Shown here piece after piece: positions 48,157 through 58,969 of a DNA stretch of 64,000 nucleotides. Position numbers and translations under genes: made by a program. Position 1 is the first letter of the stretch, and each line of letters begins with the position of its first letter. The notes beneath the pieces are model-generated. The model saw only the letters and a list, made by a program, of their open reading frames with translations, was not told the DNA's origin and ran no database searches. This stretch comes from Glebionis coronaria (Eukaryota; Streptophyta; Magnoliopsida; Asterales; Asteraceae), in NCBI GenBank assembly GCA_025667525.1, contig CM046877.1:261179706-261243705 (forward strand). Reading direction: 5' to 3'.

Positions 48157-50988
48157 ATGTCTGAAGCGATAACCTCCTCCTCCTCATCCTTACCAAACAT
48201 CAAGATTCCCATGCTTGATGCAACCAACTTTGACTTATGGAGGTTCAACTTTGAACAATATCTGGGGATCTTTGACTACACACTCTGGGACATTATTGAA
48301 TATGGAAACTCATTCAATAAGGCTCAAAAGATTCAAGATGCCATTACGGCAAGATCAGCTGTTGAAGGATGTCCTGATGAAGATAAGAAAGAAAAACCTG
48401 GAGATGGTAGAGCTGTAAGTGCTGAAGATATTGCAAAGAAAAGGGCTGACATGAAAGCCCTAAATATTCTGAAAGTCTCTTTGGGACAAGAAAATCAACA
48501 CAAATATAGAAGCTATGAATCTGCTAAGGATCTTTGGGAAGCAATTGAAGTTGCATATGGTGGTAATGCAGAAACTAAGGAAGAAAAGAAAAAGCAACTT
48601 CTGCATGATTATGTTGTCTTCAAAGCTCAGCCCAATGAGAAACTGAGTAGTGTGAGAAGCAGATTGCTTGACATCACAAGCAAGTTGTCCTTCATGGGGA
48701 CACAAGTTGGTGATATTGACACCAATGCTACTTTTCTGAAAAGTCTTGGTGAGACATGGAAGATTGAGGCAAGATCTATTCTTGCCAATAATACTTACAA
48801 GAGCTCTTCGTTTGATGACATCTACAACAAACTAAGACTGTTGGAAGATGAAACTCTTTCAGCACATGGAAGCAAAGCTAGCACCAGCAACATGGCCTTC
48901 TTCTCTCATAGTGAAGGTCAATTCAATCAGAAGGACTCTTTTATGCATCCAGTTACTGGATCATCATTTGTCAGAGCTGGAATAAGTCCTGTCAACGTCT
49001 CCTTTTCAGACGCTGACACATTCATGAATGACTCCCCAAGAGTTAAACCTGCTGGTTTGGATTTGGATACTGTTTGTGCTTACAATTCTTCTTTGCCCAA
49101 TGGTTCAGTGATTACATATGAGGACCTTGAGCAGATAAGTGATGAACACTTGGAAGAGATGGACATCAAGTGGAACATGGCTCTTGCTAGTATAAGAGCA
49201 AATAGGTGGAATAAAAGGTTCAAGAAGAAGATGACCTTCAATGCTAAAGACACTGCTGGATTTGATAAATCCAAAGTTGAGTGCTATAACTGTCATCGCA
49301 TGGGGCACTTCATGAGGGAATGCAGATCTCCTAGAAGATCTGATGCTGGTAAACCCTCAAGTCAGGTTGTTAAAGCTCAAGACTCCAAAGCCATGGTTGC
49401 AGTTCAAGGAATTGATGGTACTGGATGGGATTGGAGCTATCTGGCTAAGGATGCTGAAGAGGACAAAGCTTTGATTGCTGATATTGAAGAAGAAGAGCAT
49501 GTTGAATATGCTCTCATGGCACACTCCTCCTCTTCATCTGATAATGAGGTATATGATGATGCTTTTTGTAGCAAAGGTTGTAGGTTAAACACTGACAGAC
49601 TTAACAAAGAGGTGTTAAAACTAAAAGAGGATATGAGCACTGAAAGGTGTAAATTATCGAATTACCAACTAGCTCTTACTGAAACTGAGAAAACCGTTTC
49701 TGAATACAAGAAAATGGAATTTGATTTAAAAGATAAGATAAATATCTTAAAACATGAGCTAGAGGGTAGTATGGATATTAGAAATATCATGTCAAAGGTC
49801 AATAAAGACCTACAGGCTAAGTTAGATGAGGCCATTAAGAATAAAGATAATGTTGACCTCAAGATTCAAAGATTTGATAGAGCCACCCAAGCCCTGGGAG
49901 ATTGTGTAGCTAAACAAAGGGATTCCAAGGATATGACTGGGATTGGGATGAATGATTACTCTCTGGTTCCACCACCAGCTGGTGACTTCTATGGTGTCCT
50001 TAGAAAGGATTTATCTTGGACTGGTATACCAGAATGCCAAGAAGAGGAATTCATTCCTCCACCAAGAGTTGTCACTCCAGTAGAAGAGTATCAACAAAAA
50101 CTGACTGACCTAAATGAGTGGAAGAAAGCTAACCCTACTTTATTTGTTAAGGGAGGTCTGCTATGTGAAAGTCCCAATGAATCACCACCCACTAAGGTTA
50201 CTCACCCAGTTACTGGTAAAGCTGTTGACCTAGGCTCAAACACTGTTAGAAGACCTACCATTAAATATGCAGAGATGTATAGAAATAATAGGTCACCCAA
50301 GAGCCAAATTAACAATCATGGAACAGGTTTCTTTGCTTCTAGACCTAAGAGTGTGTCTAAGAAAGCCTGTTATACTTGTGGTAGCTTTTCACATTTGGCA
50401 TACAAGTGTGTCAACGCTCCCAAAGCCAGCGCTGATAGGAACAATTTCAGCGCTGATAGGAAGAAAGTCAACGTTGTTAGGAAGTCAAACGTTGTCAGAC
50501 CCAAACCTTGTGTGCAGCAAAGTCCACAAGTGATTAGACCTGCCCCATTCTTCTCTAGAAGGTCTAACACTCATGGACAAAGACCTTTTCAAAAGACAAA
50601 CACCTGGTCAAATAGGCAATGGGTTCCTGTAGCAAACCCTAGGTTCAACACTGACAAGGGTAATTTCAGCGTTGACAGGACAAAATCCAACGCTGACAAA
50701 AACGTGATCAGACCTAAGTATTTGCAGCCACAAGGTAAGGGGTCTAAAGCTTCTTCAAGCTTAACATGGAGACCCAAGAAAGATCAAAACCCTAATAATA
50801 ATGGAATTTCAATGACTTGCAACAGGTTTAATTACATTTCAAAAGTCATTACAAAACCAATTGGGGTTAACTGGGTTTTTCATCCTAAAAGGGATGAGAA
50901 TGGGGTTGTTGTGAGAACTAAGTCTGTTCTTATTGAACAACCAGATGAATCCAAGTCTTCTGAGACTTGGGTTCCCAAAGAAAACTAA
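48157..50988 (+). CDS. Element F Gag (943 residues)
   Basis: Copia-type Gag that builds the particle and binds element RNA. It starts at the first ATG after the primer site (MSEAITSSSSSLPNIKIPML), followed by the UBN2-type capsid region (FDLWRFNFEQYLG, DLWEAIEVAYGG, VFKAQPNEKLSSVR). A zinc knuckle CYNCHRMGHFMREC is at residue 376, a coiled-coil at about residues 480-600 (DRLNKEVLKLKEDM), then the conserved YGVLRKDLSWTGIPE block and a second knuckle CYTCGSFSHLAYKC at residue 738. The C-terminal 200 residues are basic and carry the repeated S-A/V-D-R/K peptides (KASADRNNFSADRKK, FSVDRTKSNADKN). It is much longer than typical copia Gag proteins. The stop overlaps a splice-site-like tract. Confidence 0.93.
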   Translation: MSEAITSSSSSLPNIKIPMLDATNFDLWRFNFEQYLGIFDYTLWDIIEYGNSFNKAQKIQDAITARSAVEGCPDEDKKEKPGDGRAVSAEDIAKKRADMKALNILKVSLGQENQHKYRSYESAKDLWEAIEVAYGGNAETKEEKKKQLLHDYVVFKAQPNEKLSSVRSRLLDITSKLSFMGTQVGDIDTNATFLKSLGETWKIEARSILANNTYKSSSFDDIYNKLRLLEDETLSAHGSKASTSNMAFFSHSEGQFNQKDSFMHPVTGSSFVRAGISPVNVSFSDADTFMNDSPRVKPAGLDLDTVCAYNSSLPNGSVITYEDLEQISDEHLEEMDIKWNMALASIRANRWNKRFKKKMTFNAKDTAGFDKSKVECYNCHRMGHFMRECRSPRRSDAGKPSSQVVKAQDSKAMVAVQGIDGTGWDWSYLAKDAEEDKALIADIEEEEHVEYALMAHSSSSSDNEVYDDAFCSKGCRLNTDRLNKEVLKLKEDMSTERCKLSNYQLALTETEKTVSEYKKMEFDLKDKINILKHELEGSMDIRNIMSKVNKDLQAKLDEAIKNKDNVDLKIQRFDRATQALGDCVAKQRDSKDMTGIGMNDYSLVPPPAGDFYGVLRKDLSWTGIPECQEEEFIPPPRVVTPVEEYQQKLTDLNEWKKANPTLFVKGGLLCESPNESPPTKVTHPVTGKAVDLGSNTVRRPTIKYAEMYRNNRSPKSQINNHGTGFFASRPKSVSKKACYTCGSFSHLAYKCVNAPKASADRNNFSADRKKVNVVRKSNVVRPKPCVQQSPQVIRPAPFFSRRSNTHGQRPFQKTNTWSNRQWVPVANPRFNTDKGNFSVDRTKSNADKNVIRPKYLQPQGKGSKASSSLTWRPKKDQNPNNNGISMTCNRFNYISKVITKPIGVNWVFHPKRDENGVVVRTKSVLIEQPDESKSSETWVPKEN

Positions 50989-51008
50989 TTTGTTTTCTTT
51001 ATGTGCAG
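50984..51008 (+). promoter_or_regulatory. Putative 3' splice site overlapping the gag stop of F
   Basis: ACTAAT contains the gag TAA and looks like a branch point; TTTGTTTTCTTTATGTGCAG follows, and pol opens in phase right after AG (GGC ATT CAA). No good ATG for pol is available there. The donor was not located. Confidence 0.55.
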
Positions 51009-54000
51009 GGCATTCAAAAGCAGATCAATGATTATGGATATTGGGATAGTGGATGCTCAAGGCACATGACAGGAAAGGAAGACTATCTGGCGAACTTCTC
51101 TCCTATTAAAGATGGTGATAAGGTATACTTTGTAGGGGGCTACGGCACCATCACAGGCAAAGGAACCCTTCTCACCAATAATCTACGTTTTGAGAACGTC
51201 TTCCTGGTAAAAGAACTGGACTATAATCTGTTTAGTGTATCACAAGTGTGTGATAACAAAAATAAGGTTCTTTTCACTGATACTGAGTGTTTGGTGTTAA
51301 GCAAGGATTTTAAGATCCCTGATGAGAAGTATATTGAGTATAGAACACCTAGGCATAAAGACATATATAATGTGAATTTAAATGGAATTAAAGTGAATAC
51401 ATATATGTCTTGTTTTTATGCTAAGGCCTCAGTAGATGAAAGTAATTTGTGGCACAGGAGACTAGGGCACATAAATTTCAAAAATATAAATAGACTTGTG
51501 AGGCTTGGTTTAGTTGATGGTTTGCCTGAGAAGGCCTTCCACAATGACCACTCTTGTGTTGCATGTCTTAAAGGCAAGCAGCACAAGGTCTCATTCAAGT
51601 CCAAGCAGGTGCATACTAGTTCCAGACCTCTTCATATGCTTCACATGGACCTCTTTGGTCCAACTAATATAGAAAGTTTGAATGGCAAGTCATATTGTTT
51701 TGTTGTCACTGATGACTTTTCTAGGTTTACATGGACATTCTTTCTAGCTTTGAAGAGTGAAACAGCTGATGTTCTTATTGAATTTATCACTCAAATTAAG
51801 AAAAGGTCTGGTAATGAGGTTAAGATGCTTAGGAGTGATAATGGTGGAGAATTTAGGAACAAGAAGCTAGATGATTTTTGTGCCAGGAAGGGAATTACTA
51901 GGCAGTTTAGTATTGCTAGAACCCCACAACAAAATGAGGTTGCTGAAAGGAAAAATAGAACCCTAAATGAAGCAGCCAGAACAATGTTGGCTGATGCTCA
52001 CTTTCCCATAGCCTTTTGGGCTGAGGCTGTTAATACAGCATGCTATGTGCAGAATAGAGCATTGGTTAACAAAATTCAGAACAAGACACCTTATGAGTTA
52101 CTTTGGGGAAGAAAACCTAATATTGGTTTTCTCAGACCTTTTGGTTGTCATGTAGTTGTTCTAGATACTAGTGATGCCTTAGGGAAATTTAGTGCAAAAG
52201 GTGATGAGGGCTACTTCATGGGGTATTCAGTGCAGAGCAAGGGTTATAGGGTTTATCTTAAGGAGGACAAACGTATTGTTGAGAGAGTACATGTTAGGTT
52301 CTTAGAGAATAAACCTAGTGATCCTGAAAGTGGTCCTAATTGGTTGTTTGATTTGGAACCCTTATCTAGAACTTTAAATTATATGCCTGTCACTAATCCA
52401 AACATTGTGAAGGTAACTTCAAATGTTGTGGAGGAACAAGTTGTTGATGTTTCAGGTACACAGATTGATGAGAGGGTTGGATCACAAGCAGAAAAGGCAT
52501 CTCCTACATTTGAATATGTCACAATTCCCATTTGGACTGATGCTTTTGCTGCTGCTGCTGCTGCTGGACAAGATAATGGTGGTCTCCAAATACCACCAGA
52601 TACAAACATGCATGGTTCTTCAGGCGCTGACAAAGGCAAATCTAGCACTGACAAGACCAATTCAGACGTTGACAACAACATTTCAGGCGCTGTCAGCCCT
52701 GACGCTGACAACCAAGATTCAAACGTTGACAACACTTATGGGCATCTTTTCTCTTCCAGTTTTGAACAAGGTGGACCTTCCAATGTCCATGAAGAGATTC
52801 CTGTTGCTCAAAGAGAGTCTGATGAAGAAGATATTGGCAACATGGAGCGTGAAGTTGAGGACACCAGACTTTTTGAAGGAGGAGTTCTCACTTCCACAAT
52901 GAAGAATCACCCCCCATCTCAGTTCATTGGTGATGTTATGACTCCAGTTCAGACAAGAAGATCCCATCAAGGACTTGGTGGATTTATTGCCAATATATAC
53001 AAGAAGGTTGATACCCCTCTTGTGCAAGCATGTTTGTTTGCATGTTTTCTGTCACAAGAAGAACCCAAGAATATATTTGATGCTCTCAAAGAACCAAGTT
53101 GGGTGGAAGCAATGCAGGATGAGCTTCACCAATTTGCTATTCAGGATGTTTGGGAGCTGGTTGATTGTCCTAGATATGTCAGACCTATAGGGACAAGATG
53201 GGTTCTCAGGAACAAAAGAGATGAAAGAGGAATTGTGGTCAGAAACAAGGCAATTAGTGGCTCAAGGTTATACACAAGAGGAGGGGATAGATTATGAAGA
53301 GGTCTTTGCACCAGTTGCAAGGATTGAAGCTATTAGGATTTTTTTAGCCTATGCATCTTGCATGGGCTTCACAGTCTATCAAATGGATGTGAAGAGTGCA
53401 TTCTTGTATGGCACCATTGTTGAGGAAGTTTATGTCATGCAATCTCCTGGTTTTGAGGATCCAGAGCATCCAGATAAAGTGTATAGAGTCAAAAAGGCTA
53501 TGTATGGCCTTCATCAAGCCCCTAGAGCATGGTATGGTACTTTGTCTACCTATTTGGTGGACAATGGATTCAAGAGGGGCACCATAGATCAGACACTGTT
53601 TACAAAGAAGAAAGGAAAAGATGTGTTGCTTGTGCAGGTCTATGTTGATGATATCATTTTTGGGTCTACTGATCCAAAGATGAGTGAGGATTTCTCCAAG
53701 CTTATGACAGACAAATTCAAGATGAGTGCTATGGGGGAGATGAACTTCTTTCTTGGTTTACAAGTTCAGCAGAAAGAAGATGGTATCTTCATCTCCCAGG
53801 ACAAATATGTTGCTGAAATCTTGAAGAAGTTTGGCTTTTCTCCACATGAAAAGAGGGCTTCTACTCCTATGGATAGAGAACACCCTTGGGGAAAGATTGG
53901 AGATAGGAAAGATGTTGATGTCAGGCATTATAGATCCATGATTGGATCCTTGATGTATCTTACTGCTTCCAGACCTGATATCATGTTTGCTGTATGTGCT

Positions 54001-54588
54001 TGTGCACGTCATCAAGTGACTCCCAAAGAATGTCACCTTTATGCTGTGAAGAGGATCTTTAGGTACCTAAGATGTTTCCCTAATCTTGGCTTGTGGTACC
54101 CAAAGGATTCACCATTGGAGCTGATTGCATATTCAGATAGTGATTATGGAGGTGACAAGTTTGATAGGAAATCCACAACTGGTGGATGTCAATTTCTTGG
54201 GAGCAGATTAATCTCTTGGCAATGCAAGAAACAAACAGTGGTGGCTAACTCTACAACTGAAGCAGAGTATGTGGCTGCAGCAGCATGTTGTGGTCAAGTG
54301 TTGTGGATTCAGAACCAGCTGTTGGATTATGGGTATAATTTCATGCATACTAAGATATTTGTTGACAATAATAGTACTTTATGCATCATTAAGAATCCTG
54401 TGCATCATTCTAAAACTAAACACATAGAAATTAGACACCATTTTATAAGAGATTGCTTTGAGAAAGGTTTAATACAACCAGATAGGGTTGACACTGAGGA
54501 AAATGTGTCAGATTTATTAACTAAACCTTTTGATACTGGAAGATTTCAATACTTGGTAACAAGTATTGGAATGGTTAATCTCACTTAA
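51009..54588 (+). pseudogene. Element F pol, one frameshift
   Basis: Protease (YWDSGCSRHMTG), GAG-pre-integrase domain (LWHRRLGHINFKNINRLV, CVACLKGKQHK), integrase core (MDLFGPTNIES, RSDNGGEFRNKK, PQQNEVAERKNRT), copia reverse transcriptase ([27 protein letters not shown], active site YVDD at 53641-53652) and RNase H ([32 protein letters not shown]), ending GMVNLT. One base is missing at about 53,250 (KARLV-type region), splitting the frame in reverse transcriptase. In the integrase Glu motif F has PQQNEVAER where G has PQQNGVAER, so F also carries a probably damaging missense. The region between integrase and RT holds repeated S-x-D-K peptides encoded by the dispersed motif. Confidence 0.92.
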
Positions 54589-55715
54589 TATGTGTTTTGG
54601 ATTCTTTTTGTAAAAGTATGTACAGGATGATGCATTATTATTATTGGTCTTATTGATAATTTAGATTTTCCACTATATTTTTCTAACACTGACAAAGGTT
54701 GTTTGAACACTGATAAGTGTTTTTGCAACGTTGTCAGCAATATAATTGTCTAACGCTGACAAAGCTTCCTTCAACGCTGTTATGTGTTATCGGGGCGTTG
54801 TCAGCAACAATTTCAGTTTTGTGGTTTTCAATCTAAATGTGCAGATGGTGTTCGCAGTATACCATTGGATACAGAGTTGCTTATGGATCAAAGGAGAAGC
54901 ATTTGGACACATTTTTATTTATGGATGATGGTTGGAATGTTTAATTCCTATCTTGACATAAATTTTTTATGTTCATGCATGTTTTTAGCAAACTCTTTGT
55001 ATCTTTGTTTAAGGGGAGGTTTTAGGAACCTTTAGGATTTTTGGGTATCCATATGATCCTCTTATCACAATTCTAGATTGTGTCCACAGGTGAGTATGGG
55101 TTAGTTTTACTAAACCATGAGGCACTGTAGCATGCATAGTATATCAACTTTGCATGCTGCCAAGATATTTTTGGCCTAGAATTGCTTGTGGTCTGTTGGG
55201 AGACTTGGGAATCATTTTGATATGGGATTTACCTGGGAGTAACAAGGATTTTATAAGGTAACTTGGTTGTTAAGAATTTTTGTTAGCAAGGGACACTAGA
55301 GGACTGTTATGTCTATCTTGCTTATGCAAGTGTGCATAACTGGACAGTGCTTGCCGCCCTATAATAATTATCAGCTTTTGGTTATTTTCTCTAGGATAAA
55401 TTACTTGTTAAGGTCATTTTTCACTTTTTAAAACAATTTTATTTTTGGACGCTGACAAGATTTTTCCAAGCGTTGTTGTGACCAAATTGGACGCTGACAT
55501 GGCTTTAGGCGAACGTTGACAAGATTATAGCCGTTGGGCGTTGATGGGTTATATTTGACCGTTGACACTCAATGGGACCTACCTAGTTGTTACTTTTTGA
55601 CATATTTTCAAGCCGTAATTTTAGGAGTTGTTACTTTCATTAAATGCATGAGATAACTTATAACTTTTTCAATATTTTCATGATTAGTTTTTGACAATCT
55701 TTGACTATTTTTGGG
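54589..55715 (+). other. Element F spacer between pol and third ORF
   Basis: Noncoding, 1.1 kb. At least ten CG(C/T)TGACA-like words are present in two clusters (about 54,680-54,810 and 55,445-55,570), even though nothing is translated here. Confidence 0.7.
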
Positions 55716-55747
55716 CCAATCACGTGCATTCTATATCTCCTATAAAT
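55716..55747 (+). promoter_or_regulatory. Promoter-like module before third ORF of F (CCAAT, G-box, TATA)
   Basis: CCAAT (55716-55720) is followed immediately by CACGTG (G-box, 55721-55726), then TATAAAT at 55741-55747. ATG of the third ORF is 105 bases from the TATA start. The CCAATCAC and TATAAA blocks and both spacings are kept in the diverged element C; the G-box is in F only. Confidence 0.65.
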
Positions 55748-55845
55748 TTGGCTCCTATTTTAAAACAGGGTATCTATAATTCTTGTCTAACACTTTTCTA
55801 TTATCAACCTTCATCGTTTACACTTCAAATTAACAGCTTTCATCA

Positions 55846-58800
55846 ATGGCACCAAGATTTAACTCAGCAGAATTGGATTTAGGGTTCAAGTCTCAACACA
55901 ACATGATTTCTTATCTTGTTGCTGATAATGATTTGTTTCCTCAATACACACAAATGGTGGCGTATTTGAACGCATCCCCATTAAGGTATGCTCTTTCTCA
56001 TGTACCACTCATTCCAGTCACATACATTAAACAGTTTTGGAACACTGTTAGTTCCTCAACAGTTAATGGAGTGACCACATTAACTTCTATTGTTCATGGG
56101 AGATCTTGGGTGGTTACTAAGGCCTTGGTACGCCAGGCCTTGCATCTTGATGATGCTGATGGTGTAACCATTCTTCCCATAACTGAAATAGAACAAGGGC
56201 TTAGGGCTTTGGGATACCCTATTCCTGATGAAGGTACTCTTAATAAGTACCATAAGCAGGAATTTCCTCGAGCCTGGAAGTACCTCATTCACATTCTCCT
56301 TCAATGTTTGAGTCCCAAATGTACTGCACATAATGAGATTAACAGATCTATTGCTAGTGCTATTGTGTGCATTGCAACAGGGCAAAAATATAACTATTCT
56401 AAAATGATTTTTGAAGGGATGTGTAAAAACAAGGGGACAAAAATGACTTTAGCTTATCCCCGTTTTCTGCAAATGATTTTTGATGATCAAAGATATTGTT
56501 CAAGGGATCACAATGATTTTTATAAAATCCCTGAACAAAAGAAAGCTATTTTTACCAAGATGGATTCACCACATCATAGAGACTTACCTTTAACCCCAGC
56601 CATGCTTGCTGTTATTGCAGCAGCACAACCCCAACCAGACCCCCAACCTCATATTGACCCTCACCCACAACTTGAACCTATTCCTGAACCTTTACCCTCA
56701 CCTGAACAAATGCAAATTGACCAAGAACCCTTTGACGCTGACACATCAAATGTTGGCGTTGATGTGCCTATTTCCAACGCTGACACCCAACCATCACAAT
56801 CCCAAACACCCCTTAACCAACCCACATCTACCCATTCTTCCACACCATCTTCCACACCACCTGAATATAGGTTGATCAAACGCCAAAGGACTACTGGAGA
56901 GTTCTCCTCTGGTGGTCCTAGCCATGAAGCAGAGAGAACCACCACCACAAGTGTGGCTGGTGACCTGGATGAGGCTGGGACTATTGGTTCTGGCTTAGAA
57001 GCTGGCCAAGGCAGTCCCACCATAATTAAGTCCTCATCCATGCCCAATGAACCTGACTTGGGAGGTCAAATCCCCATTTTAGAAGAGGGCAGTATGGAAC
57101 CAATGACTCTTTTGGAATTGACGGCAGTCTGTATTCGCTTGCAAAAGCAAAATGCAGACTTAGTACAAATTGTCAGCTCACAAGGCCTTGAACTCAAGGA
57201 ATTGAGGGAGAGGATTGTTATTTTGGAGAGTGATCATGCTAGGAGAGGTATGGAGGAGTCTTCCAAAGGGGAGGAAGATCAAAGAAATCTGAGTGATAAG
57301 AGCAGTCAAGATGGTCAATCAATGGATGTTGCTGAAGCTCTTACTACTTTGAAGGAACAAACAGGTTTTGATACGTCCTTGATCTCTCCAACCAATTTAA
57401 ATTTATCATTTACAGATATGTTGAGAGAGGTTACACAAGGCGCTGAGGGAAAATATTTGAGCGTTGACAAGACAAGTTTGGACGCTGATAGAAGTATTTT
57501 GAGCGCTGATAGAGGAAATTTGGGCGTTGACAGACCTGCATATGGAGGTGATGTATTCCAGTCATCATCTATCATCAAGGATGTTTCTACTCAGGTATTA
57601 CCATCTACCTTACCAACCATTGCACCATCAGATAAGGGTAAGGGTATATTGGTAGAAGAAGTTGTTCCAAAGAATGCAGTCCAGGTTGAATTTGATAGAA
57701 GACTGGCTGAGCAATTGGTGGAACAAGGTGAAAAGGAAAAGTCACCATTTGTTGTGACTTCTGAAGAAGAAAGTGATGGAGCTAGCTCAGACTCAAGTGT
57801 GATGATTATTGAACCAGAAAGGCTTGAGTATGGTGATGAGCTTGCCAGGGAAAAGTTGAGAGATTTAAAGTTGCAGATTGACTTTGATATGCCAGAGGTG
57901 GTTCAGATGTACAATTCTTGGGAAGAAAGCTGCATGGATAATCCAGACTTGACCATTTCAGATCAAATATGGGGTTTGGAGATTCTTCTTAGAGTTCAGA
58001 AGGATTGTAAGGTGATTTTGAAGCACAAGGCAAGCAATATTCTCTCTGAGTTGAAAAGGGATAGAAGGAAGCTCTACTTTATGTTGCTCAGATGTCATGG
58101 AGTTGGATGGACACATCAGAAGCTGAAGGCTTTGACATTTGATGAGTTGGAACATAGGGCTTATCCTATTTGGGTGAAAGTGCAGGAAGAAAACACTTTC
58201 AGACTTCTTTCAGATGAAAGAAAGGAGCAACTTGCAGAAGAGATGGAAATCAAGAAAGCTATGATAGTTCCCAGACCAGTGAAGAAGGGATTTACACTTG
58301 AATTTCCAAAAGATATGAATCAACTATATCCAAGTGAAGCAGTTATTAGAAAGAGCCTCAAGCTCTCCCCATTAGAAGCTTCAGATATGGTGCATGTGTT
58401 ACCTCTAGATTCCAGGAATCCAATTGTGAGTTATGATGAGGATGAATGTGGATTCTGGAAGATTGGAAGATATGGCAAGGAGGTACACACTTTTACCACT
58501 CTCATATCTTTATTTACAAGTTGTGATAGAGAAGACTTGGTGGACCTTTGGAGGTTGCTGGAGACCAAGTATGAGGCTGAAGCACCAACTTCAGCTAATG
58601 GAATAAAACTTTGGACCACATTCAAAAGAATGTGTGGGACAAATGAAGAAGATCCTGAAATATGGAAGGATCCTGAAGATGACCTCAGTGGTCTTCAATG
58701 GAGGTTATATTCAGCTGCTGGTGTATACCATTTGAGTTCTACAAAGTTTGCTGAGTATCTACTTGTAGATGCTCAGTATTTCATATCCAAGGCTGTTTTG

Positions 58801-58917
58801 GAAAAGATGAAGGACACCCAGTTGGAGATAGACTATACAAGTGACGTGGCAAAGAATTTGATCAGATTTATTTATTACCAATATGATAAGGTTTGTCAGA
58901 CTCCTCCAAGTTCTTAA
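55846..58917 (+). CDS. Element F third ORF, 1023-residue protein of unknown function
   Basis: Intact frame starting MAPRFNSAELDLGFKSQHN. Residues 1-200 form a folded-looking domain (VTYIKQFWNTV, LVRQALHLDD, WKYLIHILLQCLSPKCTAHN, IVCIATGQKYNYSKMIFEGM) conserved in element C. Residues 265-345 are Pro/Gln/Thr-rich. A coiled-coil lies at about 419-465 (RLQKQNADLVQIVSSQ), a run of S-x-D-K/R peptides from the dispersed motif at about 539-565, and an acidic to charged helical C-terminal third follows. There is no signal peptide or membrane segment, so it is not an obvious envelope protein. I recall similar proteins, oddly named xylulose kinase, in composite genomes, but no kinase motif is visible. 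Its own promoter module suggests separate transcription. The role is unknown; chromatin, particle or silencing-related functions are all open. Confidence 0.85.
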   Translation: MAPRFNSAELDLGFKSQHNMISYLVADNDLFPQYTQMVAYLNASPLRYALSHVPLIPVTYIKQFWNTVSSSTVNGVTTLTSIVHGRSWVVTKALVRQALHLDDADGVTILPITEIEQGLRALGYPIPDEGTLNKYHKQEFPRAWKYLIHILLQCLSPKCTAHNEINRSIASAIVCIATGQKYNYSKMIFEGMCKNKGTKMTLAYPRFLQMIFDDQRYCSRDHNDFYKIPEQKKAIFTKMDSPHHRDLPLTPAMLAVIAAAQPQPDPQPHIDPHPQLEPIPEPLPSPEQMQIDQEPFDADTSNVGVDVPISNADTQPSQSQTPLNQPTSTHSSTPSSTPPEYRLIKRQRTTGEFSSGGPSHEAERTTTTSVAGDLDEAGTIGSGLEAGQGSPTIIKSSSMPNEPDLGGQIPILEEGSMEPMTLLELTAVCIRLQKQNADLVQIVSSQGLELKELRERIVILESDHARRGMEESSKGEEDQRNLSDKSSQDGQSMDVAEALTTLKEQTGFDTSLISPTNLNLSFTDMLREVTQGAEGKYLSVDKTSLDADRSILSADRGNLGVDRPAYGGDVFQSSSIIKDVSTQVLPSTLPTIAPSDKGKGILVEEVVPKNAVQVEFDRRLAEQLVEQGEKEKSPFVVTSEEESDGASSDSSVMIIEPERLEYGDELAREKLRDLKLQIDFDMPEVVQMYNSWEESCMDNPDLTISDQIWGLEILLRVQKDCKVILKHKASNILSELKRDRRKLYFMLLRCHGVGWTHQKLKALTFDELEHRAYPIWVKVQEENTFRLLSDERKEQLAEEMEIKKAMIVPRPVKKGFTLEFPKDMNQLYPSEAVIRKSLKLSPLEASDMVHVLPLDSRNPIVSYDEDECGFWKIGRYGKEVHTFTTLISLFTSCDREDLVDLWRLLETKYEAEAPTSANGIKLWTTFKRMCGTNEEDPEIWKDPEDDLSGLQWRLYSAAGVYHLSSTKFAEYLLVDAQYFISKAVLEKMKDTQLEIDYTSDVAKNLIRFIYYQYDKVCQTPPSS

Positions 58918-58958
58918 TGATTATTCAGAAACTTGATCATAAGAGTGGATATCAAGTT

Positions 58959-58969
58959 TAGGGGAGGAT
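58959..58969 (+). other. Element F polypurine tract
   Basis: TAGGGGAGGAT immediately before the LTR. It is identical to that of element C. Confidence 0.9.

Noticed and set aside
50984..51010. Programmed frameshift or stop readthrough joining gag and pol
   Set aside because: The frame offset differs between C and F, and the intervening sequence is a pyrimidine tract ending in AG; splicing fits better, though it is unproven.
55846..58917. Third ORF as an envelope gene or as xylulose kinase
   Set aside because: No signal peptide, membrane segment or glycoprotein pattern, and no sugar-kinase motif. The kinase name is a label I recall from automatic annotation.
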